Positions 26,065 to 33,619 of a DNA stretch of 55,767 nucleotides are shown one piece after another. Source of the DNA: a virus. The DNA lies in IMG/VR virus record IMGVR_UViG_3300019776_000206, positions 1 through 55,767 of that record; one strand, given 5' to 3'. The notes under the pieces were generated by a model. It made no database searches, was not told where the DNA came from, and was given only the letters and a program-made list of their open reading frames with translations. The first letter of the stretch is position 1, and the number at the start of each line of letters is the position of its first letter. The translations under genes were made by a program, and so were the position numbers.

Positions 26065-28818
26065 TTAATCTTCGTCAGACAATACAGGGAGGAAGTCGCA
26101 TCGGCAATTGTGAGTAACAAAATTCTCAGCAAAGAACCAGCCGCCTTCTGTCTCGATGTTATAAACTTCACCGACATATTCAAACGAAATTACACTAGAA
26201 ACTACTGATTCAATAATCTGCAAATTGCCGTATGTTTTGCGCTTCTCTGCATCGCTTAAATCTTCATCGGTGATAACAGGCATATTGTTTTCTACGCCTT
26301 TATAGTTCCGCTTTGCAATCAAAGTTAAACCATCGTCACCGTCACCGTGGAATTGTGATTTGTCGCCTTTAATTGATTCAGGCTCATCACCCCATAATGC
26401 ATATTCAAACGCCGATTCTACATATACAGGCATGATGTGTTGACGTTCATCAACTGTACCAATTGCAAGGTCTTGATCTGCTGTTTTAATCACTGTGTCG
26501 CCAACCAAAATATCTTTTGCAGGAACCCACCCGCGCAAAGTTAAAATTGGATGATTTGCAGTTACATTCAATGGGCGATCATCGCCTGTAGTAATCTGAA
26601 AAACTAATCCGTCATATTGATGCTTGAAGTATTGTTTTACATTTGCGCCGCATACTACCGTATCAGGCAAAACACAATTCGGATGAGCTGGAGGAACCAT
26701 TTCACCATTCGAGAAATTCTCGTCTAAATCCACGATTTCCCCATTCAGCATGTCGCAGTCATCGCAGCAACCAGCGCCAACAATCCACTCTTTTTTACTT
26801 ACTACGCCGCTTTCCTTGTACAGAATTTCATTGCCTGCGCAATCGGCATTTGCTGTTTCAGTACGCGCTATCGTCTCTGCGCGTTCATCACTGAAAGCGT
26901 AATTATCCGAGAGTAAATCAGCTAATTCATCGTTGCTCATTCCCTCTTCCATCGCTCTGGTAATATCAGCGCGTAGCATTTCGCGGGTAGATTCATCGAT
27001 AGAATAATCAGCGTTTGGATTATCAATAATTTGACCGTCCTTAGTGATCTTCTTACCGACCAATTCAGCGGATCGTTTCTTTGCCCATTGAACAGCATTT
27101 TCATTTGCGAGCGTTAAAGACTCTTCATCATCTAGTCCGATTTGCGCGTATGCTGTAGTCGTGCCAAGTTTAGCAGTCGCGGTCAATGTATCAGTGAATA
27201 GATCGTTGTACGCTTCCCAATCGCTAAACTTAATGCCTTCTAGCGGGTCATCCTCGGACTTGGATAGCTTGCTTGTGATCTTGCTTAGTTGGTCTTTGAA
27301 AATAGCTTTCAAACCTTTAGCTAAAGCCGCTTCGTTCTTCTTGTGCTTTGGTGTATCGCGGTTAATTGGCTTAACTGATTTTTTCGCCTTTTCAATTTTC
27401 GCGGTTTCTTCTTTTGCTTGGTTGTCTGGCTTTGGTGATGTTGGATCGGTTGGCGGCGTTGGTTCTGGCAACTCTTCTACCTCTGGTTTGACAATAGGAA
27501 CATATCCCATGCCCGTCATTACCATTGGCACATCGCCGCCTTCAACTGGATCGTCACCACGCTTGGCGCGAATCTCGTTAATTGACTTAGTGCCATTCTT
27601 AACGCTCATATCATCAATGCGAGCCTGAACTTCTGCATCAGTGACTTTCTCACTGTCCCAATAAAATTCAATGTCGCTATATCCGAAGTATTTTAAGATC
27701 AAATCATCAATAACGCCTTTGACCCAATCCATCATTGGGTATAAGCCCTCTTCTAACGCCTGCTGTTGTGCAGTGTCGGCAGTAGCGCGGTTTTGATCTT
27801 TTACAAATGCTTGAGGCGATACCGAGAAGCAATAACAAATGATGCGAGTAAGCCACTCATCGTAACCATCTTTCAGAATCGCGTCTTTTGTATTTACTGG
27901 AACAACACCAGAAGGAACAAATTGAGCTTTGCGGCGATTAGCCGTATTCCCCGATAAACTATCTTGCCACCAGTCGTTAAAATCCTTAATCTGCGTCATG
28001 TTCCAATCAGCAGGAACTTGGAACAGCAAATCAGGCGTTGACCCATCAGTATAGTATTGGAGTTGGTGCAATGATCTGCGAATGGCAATATTGACAGTCA
28101 TAACAATCTGTTCAACAGGACTCATTCCATACACTTTACTCACCCGCATATTGCGAGGCGCATAAACCAATTCATCGGCAGTGTAATCGACAGCCGGCAA
28201 ACCCTTTAGAATTTGCTGATACGCTGGGAATGGAGCCGCTGGAGTGCGACCACGCGCATCAATAACGCGCTTGATTGTCGTACCGTCTAACAGTTCAAAT
28301 CTGTAAGGCTTGCCGCCGTTAGTCATCCATGGGTAGATTGTAGCCGCATCAGTGACTAACATTTCTTCCATGAGCATACGCAACCATTCAGTCCACGTAT
28401 TCTCACCATCAGGACGGCGAAAGAACTCCATGATTTGATCGCATCGCGCATCCGATTTTTTATCATCGCCGCGCAAACGAACCTTGTAATTCATCTTGGC
28501 AATTTGATCTTTGCGAGTCTCAATAACTAAACGCAAAATATCGCAACCATCAGCCAAAGCCCGCATTTGCTGAAACGTGACAGCCTCATAAGCGCGTGGA
28601 CGATATTGAAGGTTATACCCAACAGGATAGTCAAACTGCCGACCAACTACGGACGGCTGTTGACTTGGAGATACTACGGGAGGAGGTGGATTTTGCGGCC
28701 CAAACCAAGCGCCGCTATCGACAGCAACACCTTGACCAGTCAGGACTTTAAATGCGCCTGATACCCGCGCAATCAAACCAGCGTCAATCGGTGTTTTTTC
28801 TGCCATCATTAATCCCAT
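26065..28818 (-). CDS. Portal protein fused to MuF-like domain, interrupted by a mini-intein, 917 aa
   Basis: Residues 1-470 are a portal (YNLQYRPRAYEAVTFQQMRALADGCDILRLVIETRKDQI..., AILKDGYDEWLTRIICYCFSVSPQAF). After a Pro/Lys-rich linker, about 560-735 are the MuF head-morphogenesis domain (AETIARTETANADCAGNEIL..., GAGCCDDCDMLNGEI...VPPAHPN). Here the chain is broken by a 190-residue intein (715-904); behind it come CRCDFLPVLSDED, so splicing restores the conserved HPNCRC motif. A strong promoter lies directly upstream. The ATG at 28,818 is used; two ATGs three and four codons on are alternatives. Confidence 0.9.
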   Translation of the reverse strand: MGLMMAEKTPIDAGLIARVSGAFKVLTGQGVAVDSGAWFGPQNPPPPVVSPSQQPSVVGRQFDYPVGYNLQYRPRAYEAVTFQQMRALADGCDILRLVIETRKDQIAKMNYKVRLRGDDKKSDARCDQIMEFFRRPDGENTWTEWLRMLMEEMLVTDAATIYPWMTNGGKPYRFELLDGTTIKRVIDARGRTPAAPFPAYQQILKGLPAVDYTADELVYAPRNMRVSKVYGMSPVEQIVMTVNIAIRRSLHQLQYYTDGSTPDLLFQVPADWNMTQIKDFNDWWQDSLSGNTANRRKAQFVPSGVVPVNTKDAILKDGYDEWLTRIICYCFSVSPQAFVKDQNRATADTAQQQALEEGLYPMMDWVKGVIDDLILKYFGYSDIEFYWDSEKVTDAEVQARIDDMSVKNGTKSINEIRAKRGDDPVEGGDVPMVMTGMGYVPIVKPEVEELPEPTPPTDPTSPKPDNQAKEETAKIEKAKKSVKPINRDTPKHKKNEAALAKGLKAIFKDQLSKITSKLSKSEDDPLEGIKFSDWEAYNDLFTDTLTATAKLGTTTAYAQIGLDDEESLTLANENAVQWAKKRSAELVGKKITKDGQIIDNPNADYSIDESTREMLRADITRAMEEGMSNDELADLLSDNYAFSDERAETIARTETANADCAGNEILYKESGVVSKKEWIVGAGCCDDCDMLNGEIVDLDENFSNGEMVPPAHPNCVLPDTVVCGANVKQYFKHQYDGLVFQITTGDDRPLNVTANHPILTLRGWVPAKDILVGDTVIKTADQDLAIGTVDERQHIMPVYVESAFEYALWGDEPESIKGDKSQFHGDGDDGLTLIAKRNYKGVENNMPVITDEDLSDAEKRKTYGNLQIIESVVSSVISFEYVGEVYNIETEGGWFFAENFVTHNCRCDFLPVLSDED
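26107..26676 (-). mobile_element. Mini-intein in the portal-MuF gene, 190 residues
   Basis: Block A begins with Cys1 (CVLPDTVVCG), block B is LNVTANHPILTLRGWVPAKDI with the T-A-N-H motif (intein residues 39-42), block F is EVYNIETEGGWFFAENF, and block G ends HN (189-190) before a Cys in the C-extein. These are the residues needed for class 1 protein splicing. Between blocks B and F there is an 120-residue stretch without a LAGLIDADG or HNH motif, so no homing nuclease is evident. Splicing activity itself is inferred. Confidence 0.88.
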
Positions 28819-28834
28819 TGCTTAATTGCTCGGG

Positions 28835-28862
28835 ATTATATGATGTTGATACTATCTGTCAA
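28835..28862 (-). promoter_or_regulatory. Near-consensus sigma70 promoter before the portal operon
   Basis: TTGACA (28,857-28,862) and TATAAT (28,835-28,840) are separated by 16 bases. Both boxes are perfect consensus. It would transcribe the head and tail genes from portal downward. A further TTGACT lies at 28,874-28,879, so a second overlapping promoter or operator is possible. Confidence 0.75.
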
Positions 28863-28875
28863 TATTTATTTACAG

Positions 28876-29061
28876 TCAATATGCTTTTAAGGCAAGTCTA
28901 ACGCCTTCGCTTGCGTTACCGTCACCGATTGCCTTTGCTTTCTCTATGTCATCAGGCTGTAAGTACATATTGATGCGGCGCGGCTCTGTGAGTGTCTTTT
29001 GAAATCCGCGCTTTCCTTTGACGTTTAGCCTTGTCTTTGGCTTTGCAGTGGTTTCTGTCAT
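28876..29061 (-). CDS. Ribbon-helix-helix-like small protein, 61 aa
   Basis: A basic head (TTAKPKTRLNVKGKRGF) is followed by RRINMYLQPDDIEKAKAIGDGNASEGVRLALKAY, a strand-helix-helix pattern like Arc/CopG regulators. A related product is made from 52,753-52,923 (VWLDSATLNKAEKIGGGSISSGIRLAVGAY). It lies beside the strong head-operon promoter and could control it; that is inference. Its ATG overlaps the upstream stop. Confidence 0.62.
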   Translation of the reverse strand: MTETTAKPKTRLNVKGKRGFQKTLTEPRRINMYLQPDDIEKAKAIGDGNASEGVRLALKAY

Positions 29062-29297
29062 TTATTAACCTCGGGATTTCCTGCCATACCGCAATATCCA
29101 TGCGTAGGAGCATCAACAACGTCAACCCATACAATTTTATGCTGTGGTGACTCGCTCATATTTGTCACAACTTTTTCTTCTTTATGCGTGGTTGCTTTTA
29201 ATTCCCATCGCCATGCCATGCAAGAATCACCCATGCATCTTTCAATATCAACCATTGGGCAGAATTTCTTTTTTGCTTCTTCTATAGTATGGATCAT
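29058..29297 (-). CDS. Cys-containing phage protein, 79 aa
   Basis: The start at 29,297 overlaps the stop of a 13-codon leader (ATGA). The product MIHTIEEAKKKFCPMVDIERCMGDSCMAWRWE is a recurring phage pattern (T.eeA..k.CP......C.g..CMaWrWe), likely a small zinc-type fold with 3-4 Cys. The rest ends in APTHGYCGMAGNP. Unknown function; often near early or DNA-metabolism genes. Confidence 0.7.
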   Translation of the reverse strand: MIHTIEEAKKKFCPMVDIERCMGDSCMAWRWELKATTHKEEKVVTNMSESPQHKIVWVDVVDAPTHGYCGMAGNPEVNK

Positions 29298-29335
29298 AAC
29301 AACCCCTGAGCCTTGAATACTTTGATTGTTTCCAT
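29294..29335 (-). CDS. 13-codon leader peptide, translationally coupled
   Basis: ATG at 29,335 has a strong AAGGAG site at 7 bases; the peptide METIKVFKAQGLL stops at TGA overlapping the ATG of the downstream gene (ATGA). The downstream ATG has only a weak site of its own, so this mini-gene probably feeds ribosomes into it. Confidence 0.45.
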   Translation of the reverse strand: METIKVFKAQGLL

Positions 29336-29347
29336 TACTCACTCCTT

Positions 29348-29980
29348 CTATTGTTTGATGTAAAGCGGGATCAAATGAGGCGTATTGCGTTCTGTGTATA
29401 ACCAATATTTCCCATCTTCTTTAAGTGGAAGCTCGGCATCGTTTGAAATCCACGCTACTGGCTCTTGCTTCACTGGCTCTTGTGCTGGCTGTTGATCCTT
29501 ATCAAGCGCCACGTCCAGTAAGGCTTTAAAGTAGTCAATCGCTTGATGTGTGTGATTGCACGAGTCCTTGAATACTCGCAGGGATTCTTCAGCCATGCCC
29601 TGTACAGTTGCTCGGTTTATGGGTGATGGCTGTTGATCCTTGCCGCCAAAGTGCGAAAGCATCAATGTAGTCAAACCGCCTTTATCGCAAAGCCATTCAG
29701 TAATCGACTCGGGTGATTCGCCTGTTTGTGCTGCTAGTGCGTTCACGGCTTGAACCATTTTCCCGACATCAGGAATATGGTTTGCTGGCTGTTTAGCGTC
29801 ACACTTACCGTCTGCCGTAACTGAGCAAGGTTCGTCTTTGTGGCACAACGATGAACATGATGGCACTGCTGATAGTGATGCTTTCAATTCATCAATAACT
29901 TCATCCGTTTTACTAATCGGTCTAGTCTGCGCAGTGTGATATTCAAGCGCGTCAATCGCTTTTTGTATTAAGTTTTTCAT
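29348..29980 (-). CDS. Modular early protein with QEPVKQEP linker, 210 aa
   Basis: Three parts: a Cys-bearing head (SAVPSCSSLCHKDEPC); a helical module VQAVNALAAQTGESPESITEWLCDKGGLTTLMLSHF that recurs at the end of the 47,108-47,497 product (VQAISIQTGEPVEDITKWLTDEGGLTMLMLSHF); and a linker DQQPAQEPVKQEPVAWIS leading to a C-terminal module ending TPHLIPLYIKQ. The linker DNA matches a 36-base stretch at 54,476 on the other strand. Mosaic proteins of this type are common in phage early blocks. Confidence 0.7.
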   Translation of the reverse strand: MKNLIQKAIDALEYHTAQTRPISKTDEVIDELKASLSAVPSCSSLCHKDEPCSVTADGKCDAKQPANHIPDVGKMVQAVNALAAQTGESPESITEWLCDKGGLTTLMLSHFGGKDQQPSPINRATVQGMAEESLRVFKDSCNHTHQAIDYFKALLDVALDKDQQPAQEPVKQEPVAWISNDAELPLKEDGKYWLYTERNTPHLIPLYIKQ

Positions 29981-30390
29981 TGCTTGAATTCCTTATCTAT
30001 CGAATCTATAAACTCTTTTGCTTTCGAATACCTTTGCAGAAAAAGTCCTATTGATGGCTTATATTCATGATTTTCATCGGCATCGAAACCTTCTACCGCA
30101 CATGCCAATGCAGTTTGGTCTAAGCCCGTAATATTTGATAACATCCTGAAAACAGCATTAGAAGTATGCGCAGCAACGCCACTGACAACCATATCTACCA
30201 TGGACTCTTCTTCAATAACTTCATCAATAAAATACCCAAATATTTTATTTCCTTGTTCTGCAATATCAAAACAATCTAGATACCCAAATTCACCAAAATA
30301 TACATGAACGTCTTCGCTACATATTTCATCAGCCCCGCCTCGCGCATCAAAAAACGCTTTTATTTGATCGATTTCTTCTTTGTCTGTCAT
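29977..30390 (-). CDS. Acidic phage protein of unknown function, 137 aa
   Basis: Very acidic (many Asp and Glu), with segments DARGGADEICSEDVHVYFGEFGYLDCFDIAEQGNK and a helical end. No family recognised. It is the first gene after a likely promoter at 30,423-30,451 and is coupled to the next gene by a 4-base overlap. Could be an inhibitor (DNA mimic-like charge), but nothing more supports that. Confidence 0.6.
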   Translation of the reverse strand: MTDKEEIDQIKAFFDARGGADEICSEDVHVYFGEFGYLDCFDIAEQGNKIFGYFIDEVIEEESMVDMVVSGVAAHTSNAVFRMLSNITGLDQTALACAVEGFDADENHEYKPSIGLFLQRYSKAKEFIDSIDKEFKQ

Positions 30391-30422
30391 TTCTAATCTC
30401 CCGTAAGTTTAACCACGCATAA

Positions 30423-30451
30423 ATCATATACGCAAGAATAAAATAATTCAA
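30423..30451 (-). promoter_or_regulatory. Sigma70-like promoter with flanking direct repeats
   Basis: TTGAAT (30,446-30,451), 17 bases, TATGAT (30,423-30,428). The 10-base repeat ACGCATAAAT occurs at 30,415-30,424 and 30,463-30,472, one copy overlapping the -10 box, the other upstream of the -35, which suggests operator sites. It drives the 29,977-30,390 gene. Confidence 0.55.
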
Positions 30452-30474
30452 GATTTATTTGTACGCATAAATAA

Positions 30475-30493
30475 AAACACGGGTTTAGACCGT
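30475..30493 (-). terminator. Terminator after terL
   Basis: ACGG-loop-CCGT stem immediately behind the terminase stop codon, followed by GUUUUUAUU. Short stem, but a clean U-run; consistent with ending the terS-terL transcript. Confidence 0.5.
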
Positions 30494-30495
30494 TT

Positions 30496-32010
30496 TTATT
30501 GGTTTTTAGTTGATTTGTAAAAATCCATTAAACCTTGATTTTTCAAAGTTGATTTGCAGAATGTAAGCCCGAGAGAATCGGCATTATCAGGCGATCTAAA
30601 TCCGCGCTTTTTCATATCTTCTTTGCGCTCGATTTTCAATGCTGAGTTTGAATCATAGGAATATCTGATTTGCGTTAAATCTGCTTGGAGTTCGTCACTA
30701 TCGGGGATTTGCGCAGGCTGATCTAATAGCCACTCTTTTGTAAGCCCCCATATCTCAGCGCGTTTATTGGAGTATTTAACTTTGTCCGATGGGGCTTCCG
30801 CGCTGTTCACCGCGATTAACAGATTAGGATCAACGACCTCGCATAATCGATCATATACGCCAGCGCCAAGACCGCCAACGTCAATCATTACACGATCACC
30901 GTCACTAGCCTTCATTTCTATTTCATTGATAGCAGACTTAACAAGACCGACCACTTCCATCGTATCCTTTTTTGAATACGATCTAATCCAAGGAACTTTG
31001 CGTCCATGCCTAAAGCAAATAGATGTTCGGTCATCACCGAATCGTGCTGGATCAACCCCAAGCATTTTAGAACCGCTTACCTCTGCGATGGCTTTACGTG
31101 CAACCATAACAATTTCTGGCTGAATGTAAGGATCTTGCCCAGATACTTGAAATGCCTCTGCTGCTGTCGCTGGGTATTCTTGTTTGAATAGGTTTGGGTC
31201 TTTTAATTCAGCAATCTTCAATCTACGCCATACGATCTGCCCAAGATTGAGACCGTAAGCATCCATGTAATCTTTTTCTTCCTGCGTGATTTTAAAATCA
31301 TCAGGTACAGTTTTGGAGTATTCGGATTGCCAGAACCAAGGAACAAAAATAGCAATGTATTCAGAATCACCAGACTCCGCAGCTTGCCATTGTTGGTGGA
31401 AATAATTACCAATACCATTGGCAGTTGATTCCATAATTGATTCGGTATTAGGTTCATCAGGAATAGCCTGCAAAATCCCCGCCGCATGCATTTGTGCATT
31501 AGGCCAGAATGCGACCTCTGAACCGTGGAATAGCTGAATTGTTGATCCGCGCCCTACCGCCTTATTTCCAGCGGTTCCAACTTTATACCCTGAGTCGAGC
31601 TTATCAAAATAAAGCTCTTTGGCATTTGCAGCACCAGTCGAAGGCTTAACCAATGGAGGACAGTTCTCATGATAGCGATCTGCAAGCTCAAATAAGTTAT
31701 TGGTTGCCGACTCATCATGAGTTAGGATAAACGCTCTAGCGCCTTTGGCATGAGTTACGCGCCAATAAAAGCGGCCTTCGACATAAGTTGACGCGCCTTG
31801 CTGCCTACCCTTGAGAATGATTGCGCGAACCTTCCCAGTTCTAGCGCGTTGATCTTCGATGCGTTCATGAATATAGGTCTGTGCCTCATTCATTACAAAC
31901 GGCAACACCTTGCCAGCTTTAGTCCTGATCTTTAAGCACTTAGACGAATAATGCTTAAAGTCATCCTTTAGCCTTTGCCGTATTTCTCGCTCTTTATTAC
32001 TTAAGGTCAT
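30496..32010 (-). CDS. terL: Terminase large subunit, 504 aa
   Basis: ATPase half: Walker A-type KGRQQGASTY (about 66-75; in this family the Lys/Arg lies at the start of the loop) and the Walker B-like strand followed by TESIMESTANG. Nuclease half: GVDPARFGDDRTSI (about 320-333), IDVGGLGAGVYDRL, and SPDNADSLGLTFC near the end, the RNase H-type metal site. It packages DNA into proheads. Its start overlaps terS by 14 bases. Notably the portal gene does not follow directly: three to four small genes and promoters intervene. Confidence 0.93.
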   Translation of the reverse strand: MTLSNKEREIRQRLKDDFKHYSSKCLKIRTKAGKVLPFVMNEAQTYIHERIEDQRARTGKVRAIILKGRQQGASTYVEGRFYWRVTHAKGARAFILTHDESATNNLFELADRYHENCPPLVKPSTGAANAKELYFDKLDSGYKVGTAGNKAVGRGSTIQLFHGSEVAFWPNAQMHAAGILQAIPDEPNTESIMESTANGIGNYFHQQWQAAESGDSEYIAIFVPWFWQSEYSKTVPDDFKITQEEKDYMDAYGLNLGQIVWRRLKIAELKDPNLFKQEYPATAAEAFQVSGQDPYIQPEIVMVARKAIAEVSGSKMLGVDPARFGDDRTSICFRHGRKVPWIRSYSKKDTMEVVGLVKSAINEIEMKASDGDRVMIDVGGLGAGVYDRLCEVVDPNLLIAVNSAEAPSDKVKYSNKRAEIWGLTKEWLLDQPAQIPDSDELQADLTQIRYSYDSNSALKIERKEDMKKRGFRSPDNADSLGLTFCKSTLKNQGLMDFYKSTKNQ

Positions 32011-32419
32011 CTAATGCAGATTCGTGACTGATTACATGGACTTCTGTTTTATCAGTGAATAATTTTAAATGGCGACCTAATAACTCAGCACCTTTCAAAA
32101 CATTTGCAGCGTCAAACTTAAATTCGCCAGATGGCTGACCATTAACTAAAACAGGCTCAGACTGACTACACCGTTCAATTGTTTTTTTAATCGTTTCTAG
32201 GACGTATTCAGCGTTAATCTGAGTCTTTTGAGACCGATTATCCATTTCTTTTTGAATATGTTCGGCTATATGAGGTTTGGTGAGGTTTTCATAACCTGTC
32301 TCTGTTGCTGTTTTTTCGCTATACCCTGCACGAATCGCCGCTTGAGTCGCATTAAGATCAATAAGATATTCCTTGCAAAATAGCAACTGTTTTGCGGTTA
32401 GCTTAGGATCATTACTCAT
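31997..32419 (-). CDS. terS: Terminase small subunit, 140 aa
   Basis: LTAKQLLFCKEYLIDLNATQAAIRAGYSEKTATETGYENLTKPHIAEHIQKEMDN is the Terminase_2 (PF03592) pattern with an HTH for recognising the packaging site. I start at the ATG of MSNDPKLTAKQ (32,419); an in-frame ATG at 32,542 would add 41 residues unlike the family. No strong ribosome site is visible at either start. It is downstream of the tmRNA region on the same strand. Confidence 0.88.
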   Translation of the reverse strand: MSNDPKLTAKQLLFCKEYLIDLNATQAAIRAGYSEKTATETGYENLTKPHIAEHIQKEMDNRSQKTQINAEYVLETIKKTIERCSQSEPVLVNGQPSGEFKFDAANVLKGAELLGRHLKLFTDKTEVHVISHESALDDLK

Positions 32420-33055
32420 AGAATTTAAATTTAACGAATGTTTGTGTATTCGTAGATTAGCATATTTTTTATTATGCTGCGAGGAAATCAAAGGTTCTTG
32501 CATGTTCAATACCGCGCCATTACCAGAACATACTTGAAACATAGAGTCCCGAACCTTCGGATTGTCTTGTTAAAACAGATAGCGCATCCGTTAAAACATC
32601 TATCTATGAGTTTTTAATAACCTGCAAAATATGCTTAGCGATCAACAAAACACATTTTTGCAAATTATCAATTAAATTGGCCTCAGTGTTTTGACGCTAC
32701 CTGAGTCGCAGCGGGCATTGCATAATTAAAACTCGCGCCACCAAGAGGACATTCTTCCGTGCCAGAAAAGCATTATGCGAACTAATATGTATGACTTGCA
32801 CTTGCTGATAAATTTTACTGCCTATCCATTATCAACATAGAAAGTAGCTACCGTTTATTCCCGACATGGCTCCGACGGTAAAGCGGACTTTTTGCGGGAT
32901 ATTCATCTACCTTCTATCTTGATACTGAATTGACCGTACTTTCCGATCTGCCAGATAGTTTCCGTTCTATCTTATACGCCCTTGCGTATTCGGTTCGCTG
33001 CAAATTAGGTAGCCCGTCTTTTGATTATAAGGCTCGGGCAATTCCTCATTTGGCG

Positions 33056-33094
33056 TTAAGCGTTAGCTGCTACCAAAAATTGTGCATCGTTTGC
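33056..33094 (-). other. tmRNA tag reading frame (ANDAQFLVAANA)
   Basis: Resume codon GCA at 33,094-33,092, preceded by AGAAAT; frame GCA AAC GAT GCA CAA TTT TTG GTA GCA GCT AAC GCT TAA. It begins AND, as most proteobacterial tags do, and has VAA in the usual degron place, but runs two codons further to end -ANA. Confidence 0.8.
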
Positions 33095-33180
33095 ATTTCT
33101 GCGTTTTGCTTGATTTGCGGTCATCGCCTACCGTGTCGCCTTTCTCTGCATTCTTGCACTGTCGAAACCAAGTCATCCCC

Positions 33181-33217
33181 ATCAAAAACAGTCGTTAAAA
33201 AAACTGACAACTGCTTT
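33181..33217 (-). other. Spacer joining tmRNA acceptor and coding parts
   Basis: 37 bases between the encoded CCA and the GGGG 5' end. They can form a stem-loop (CAGUUGU with ACGACUG, 7 bp, 11-base loop) followed by UUUUUG. In known permuted pre-tmRNAs this segment is removed to leave two base-paired pieces. Confidence 0.7.
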
Positions 33218-33477
33218 TGGTGGAGATGGCGGGAGTCGAACCCGCGTCCAATACAATTCAACTTCAAAGGAATTACGACAATTCGTTGATACTTTGCAAT
33301 AGCGCCAGTAGATCCTCGAAAAATCCATACTGACGCTTCCGTTAAATTAATGCATCAACACGGCTAAACACTAAACAAGGCTTCACTTCCCATTTCTGGC
33401 GCGGCTGACTACATTCAAAATTTCAGGTATTGAATAAGCCTCTACGTCTTATTTAATGCTTATGCGTCTTAATTCTC

Positions 33478-33529
33478 AAAAAATCCCGACCATCACACGA
33501 CAGTCGGGAAAACTAGCCTTTCGACTAGT
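33478..33529 (-). terminator. Terminator pair upstream of the tmRNA
   Basis: CCCGAC/GTCGGG stem (33,485-33,508) followed by six U on the minus strand, plus a smaller ACTAG/CTAGT stem with UUUU (33,512-33,529). They would stop leftward transcripts from 33,683-34,635, so the tmRNA needs its own promoter; TTGAGA-18-TAAATA at about 33,445-33,477 is a weak candidate. Confidence 0.7.
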
Positions 33530-33541
33530 GGGAGATACCGA

Positions 33542-33619
33542 TTTAATCCTACTATTCCACGATAAGAGCCAAATCTAAAAACTGGATATGGTACGAAATA
33601 ATAGGATTTAAACTTTTTT
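33542..33619. repeat. Long inverted repeat with 40-base interior
   Basis: Arms TTTAATCCTACTATT (33,542-33,556) and AATAATAGGATTTAAA (33,597-33,612) pair with one bulge and one mismatch; an interior stem ATC/GGAT region is possible. Six T follow on the plus strand (33,614-33,619). No plus-strand gene starts or ends nearby. It resembles in outline the IR elements at 39,960, 43,207 and 45,039. Confidence 0.45.

Larger units (their letters stand above)
32680..33340 (-). ncRNA. ssrA: Permuted (two-piece type) tmRNA gene
   Basis: On the minus strand the acceptor part comes first: T-arm GCGGG-TTCGACT-CCCGC, then CATCTCC, A, and an encoded CCA ending at 33,218. After a 37-base spacer (33,181-33,217) the coding part starts at 33,180 with GGGGATGACTTGGTTTCGAC, the conserved tmRNA 5' end. 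GGGGATG pairs in 7 bp with CATCTCC, and AGTGCAA pairs with TTGTATT just before the T-arm (P2). A tag frame follows at 33,094-33,056. Downstream lie stems that fit H-type pseudoknots (TCCCG/CGGGA with TACCGT/ACGGTA near 32,850-32,900; CGCT/AGCG with CTCAG/CTGAG at 32,682-32,714). Outer ends are estimates. Such RNAs rescue stalled ribosomes and tag the product for proteolysis. Confidence 0.85.

Noticed and set aside
26230-26480. Homing endonuclease domain in the intein
   Set aside because: The stretch between blocks B and F has no LAGLIDADG, HNH or GIY-YIG motif and is too short for one.
32540-32575. tRNA-like arm or terminator near the terS start
   Set aside because: The CCGAA/TTCGG hairpin has no T-loop sequence, no matching acceptor and no U-run on either strand.
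32930-33289. Plus-strand 119-codon open frame
   Set aside because: It lies on the opposite strand of the tmRNA and its translation has no protein-like features; the tmRNA 5' end, tag and T-arm explain the conservation better.
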